A DNA stretch of 64,000 bases. It comes from Brachymonas denitrificans. GTDB taxonomy: Bacteria > Pseudomonadota > Gammaproteobacteria > Burkholderiales > Burkholderiaceae_C. This document shows positions 61,975-64,000 of this stretch, piece after piece. The stretch is from assembly GCF_907163135.1 (NCBI RefSeq), contig NZ_CAJQUA010000001.1:1131001-1195000 (forward strand). Reading direction: 5' to 3'. The position numbers and the translations under genes were made by a program. The notes below the pieces were generated by a model, which made no database searches, had not been told where the DNA came from, and worked only from the letters and a program-made list of their open reading frames with translations. How positions within the stretch are numbered: position 1 is the first letter of the stretch; every line of letters starts with the position of its first letter.

Positions 61975-64000
61975 GGTGTCGCGTCGTATTTCGTGCGCAC
62001 TGGTGTGCTGCGTCAACAGGCTGGCCAGCACCAGCACCAGGGCGCCGAAGGGCACCCCGAACACGCCGGCCGCGACTGGCTGGATGCCCCACCAGGGCTG
62101 CAGCTCCTTCAGCGCCGGCCAGGCTTCCCGCGTCTGCGGGGAGAATGCCACCAGATAGCCCACCGTCAGCAGCAGGCCAGCCATCATGCCCGCCACCGCA
62201 CCGGCCCGGGTGGCCCGGCGCCAGAATATCCCCAGCACCATGGCCGGCACGAAGGTGGCGGCGGCAATCGAGAACGAGGCCGCCACCATGGCCAGAATGT
62301 CGCCCGGTTTCTGTGCCGCGACGTAGGCTGCCGCCAGCGCCATCACCAGCAGCACGAACTTGGACAGCATCACACGACGGATCTCGGGCGCGTTGCGATT
62401 GATCTCCCGGTAGTAGCCGTCATGCGCGATCGTGGTACCCATGGTCAGCAGCAGGCCATCCGCCGTGGACAGCGCCGCGGCCAGCCCGCCCGCCGCCACC
62501 AGCGCCGACACCACGTAAGGCAGGCCCGCAATCTCCGGCATCGCCAGCATGATCAGATCGGCATCCAGATGCAGCTCGGCAAACTGCAGCAGCCCGTCGC
62601 CGTTCACGTCCTGCGCCGAGAGCAGGTCTGGGTCCACCCGCGACCACTGCCAGATCCACTGCGGCAAGGCGTCGAAGCGCATGCCCACCAGGTTGTGCAT
62701 GACTTCGTACTTGACCATGATGGCCAGTGCCGGGATGCTGACATAGAGCAAGGCGATGAAGAACAGCGTCCAGGCCACCGACGACCGTGTCTGCGCCACG
62801 CTTGGCGTGGTCAGGTAGCGCGTCAGCAGGTGCGGCAGCCCCAGCGTGCCTGCCATCAGGCAGAACATCAGCGCCAGGAAGTTGCGCCGCGACAGATCAT
62901 GCAGCGCACGCTGCTCCTGCGGCCCATCCGGGTCGCCCGCATAGGCCTGCGCCGACAGCGGCATGCCCGACAAGGGCTGGCTGCGCGCCTGGTTGCTGGC
63001 CAGCGAGCGGCTCCAGAGCGCCCGCGCCTCCTCCTCGGTACGCGGCAGCTGCGACAGCGCACGGCTCATGGCAAAAATGGTGGACGTATCGGTCTGCTCG
63101 TTCTTCAGTTCCTGCAGTCGCTGCAGCAACTCCATGCGATCCTGGTACATGGAGGTTTTCACGTCCTGCAGACGCTGGGCGTCGTGCATGGCACGCTGCC
63201 AGTAGATCTGCCCGACCTCCGCCTCCTTGGGCGACGCGAGCAGCGCATATTCCAGCGAATTGACGCGGGCCAGCTGCTCGCTGTAGGCGGCCGGCGCCCA
63301 GGGCGTGCCCAGCTGCTTGTAGGCCAGCAGCGACACCGGCACCAGAAACGCCAGCAGCAGGATCACGTACTGCGCCACCTGCGTCCAGGTCACAGCGCGC
63401 ATGCCCCCCAGGAAGGAGCAGACCAGCACCCCGCTCAGGCCCAGCAGCATGCCGATCTCGAAGCGCACCCCGGACAGGCGCGAGGCAATCAGCCCCACCC
63501 CGTAGATCTGCGCCACCATGTAGATGAAAGTGCAGACCACGGTGGCCAGCATGGCGATGCGGCGTGGCCAGTCGCCGCCGTAGCGCTGCTCGAAGAAGCC
63601 GGGCAGCGTATAGAGATTCATGCGCCGCAGGTATGGCGCCGCCAGCAGTGCCACCAGGCAGAAGCCGCCAGTCCAGCCCAGCAGATAGGCAAACCCGCCC
63701 GCCTTGGTCGCGCTGCCCGAAAAGCCCTGCAGATACAGCCCTCCCGCCAGGCTGATGAAGGTGGCGGCACTCATCCAGTCGGCCGCGCTGGCCATGCCGT
63801 TGTAGAAGCCGCTGATGCGGCGCCCCGCCACATAGTATTCGCTGATCTGGGTGGTGCGGCAGTAGATGCCGATCAGCGCGTAGCTCAGGATGGAGGCCAT
63901 CAGGCAGATGCCGCCCAGCCATTCGCGCGACAGCCCGATCTGTTCGGCAAAGCCCATGGCCACCACGAACAGCATGGTGCCCACCACATAGGCCACAAAG
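61963..64000 (-). CDS. Sodium:solute symporter, VC_2705/ActP-like family, 5' end outside window
   Basis: At least 677 aa; the frame stays open through the right edge and the family N-terminus is missing by a short stretch, so the true start is outside. SSSF transporter with about 13 helices: ISEYYVAGRRISGFYNGMAS, ADWMSAATFISLAGGLYLQGF (first 20 residues include the sodium-site segment), and SALVAAGGLAAALSTADGLL. A soluble insertion (about 235-370 of the visible part, rich in Q, R and E) separates helices, as in the VC_2705 subfamily. An acetate-like or other carboxylate substrate is possible but not shown. Confidence 0.9.
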   Translation of the reverse strand, partial: FVAYVVGTMLFVVAMGFAEQIGLSREWLGGICLMASILSYALIGIYCRTTQISEYYVAGRRISGFYNGMASAADWMSAATFISLAGGLYLQGFSGSATKAGGFAYLLGWTGGFCLVALLAAPYLRRMNLYTLPGFFEQRYGGDWPRRIAMLATVVCTFIYMVAQIYGVGLIASRLSGVRFEIGMLLGLSGVLVCSFLGGMRAVTWTQVAQYVILLLAFLVPVSLLAYKQLGTPWAPAAYSEQLARVNSLEYALLASPKEAEVGQIYWQRAMHDAQRLQDVKTSMYQDRMELLQRLQELKNEQTDTSTIFAMSRALSQLPRTEEEARALWSRSLASNQARSQPLSGMPLSAQAYAGDPDGPQEQRALHDLSRRNFLALMFCLMAGTLGLPHLLTRYLTTPSVAQTRSSVAWTLFFIALLYVSIPALAIMVKYEVMHNLVGMRFDALPQWIWQWSRVDPDLLSAQDVNGDGLLQFAELHLDADLIMLAMPEIAGLPYVVSALVAAGGLAAALSTADGLLLTMGTTIAHDGYYREINRNAPEIRRVMLSKFVLLVMALAAAYVAAQKPGDILAMVAASFSIAAATFVPAMVLGIFWRRATRAGAVAGMMAGLLLTVGYLVAFSPQTREAWPALKELQPWWGIQPVAAGVFGVPFGALVLVLASLLTQHTSAHEIRRDTLPI

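Overview
The window is a high-GC, gene-dense stretch of a betaproteobacterial chromosome. The order hrcA-nadK-recN-rapZ-mutY-mutM-TPR-lolB-ispE-tRNA-Gln-prs-rplY-pth, the presence of priB between rpsF and rpsR, and pilBCD-coaE-zapD-yacG are typical of Burkholderiales. A Comamonadaceae-like host is my best guess, but the sequence alone does not settle the genus. I saw no insertion sequence, phage gene, integrase or CRISPR array, and no gene-free gap longer than about 210 bases.

Layout. 1-4.2 kb: the end of a DHA2 drug exporter, prmC, grxD, a CorC/HlyC-type membrane protein and a tRNA with anticodon CAT. 4.3-8.3 kb: a minus-strand sulfur-oxidation block (soxZ, soxY, two FccB-type flavoproteins, one c-type cytochrome) lying between tRNA genes. 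8.4-8.7 kb: two tandem tRNA-Arg(ACG) genes. 8.7-21.6 kb: housekeeping genes for heat-shock repression, NAD kinase, DNA repair, lipoprotein sorting, isoprenoid synthesis, PRPP synthesis and translation. 21.7-27.9 kb: a dipeptide/oligopeptide ABC importer whose binding protein is encoded convergently, and a histidine phosphatase. 28-33 kb: type IV pilus assembly genes pilBCD with coaE, zapD and yacG. 33-38.9 kb: de novo NAD synthesis (nadB, then nadC and nadA on the other strand) with an amino-acid exporter and SstT.

39.1-58.9 kb is the most notable region: an aryl-polyene (APE/xanthomonadin-type) pigment cluster of about 20 genes. It contains two acyl carrier proteins, two intact ketosynthases plus a ketosynthase-like subunit without the active-site cysteine, a ketoreductase, three hot-dog dehydratase domains (one fused to an acyl-AMP ligase), two acyltransferases, a LolA-like carrier and an MMPL exporter. 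Less expected members are a halogenase-like flavoprotein, a GT2 glycosyltransferase, a NodB-type deacetylase, a PAP2 phosphatase, a MipA/OmpV porin-like protein, a cation/proton antiporter and a macrodomain protein. Two divergent operons start from a 173-base spacer between the ACP genes, and many genes overlap by four bases. By analogy with known APE systems, an aryl starter would be activated by the ligase, extended and desaturated on the ACPs, coupled to a lipid or glycolipid and moved to the outer membrane. No gene for making the aryl starter was seen here.

58.9-64 kb: a Nudix hydrolase and DUF815 ATPase pair, the rpsF-priB-rpsR-rplI operon with a clear promoter and terminator, and a sodium:solute symporter cut by the window edge.
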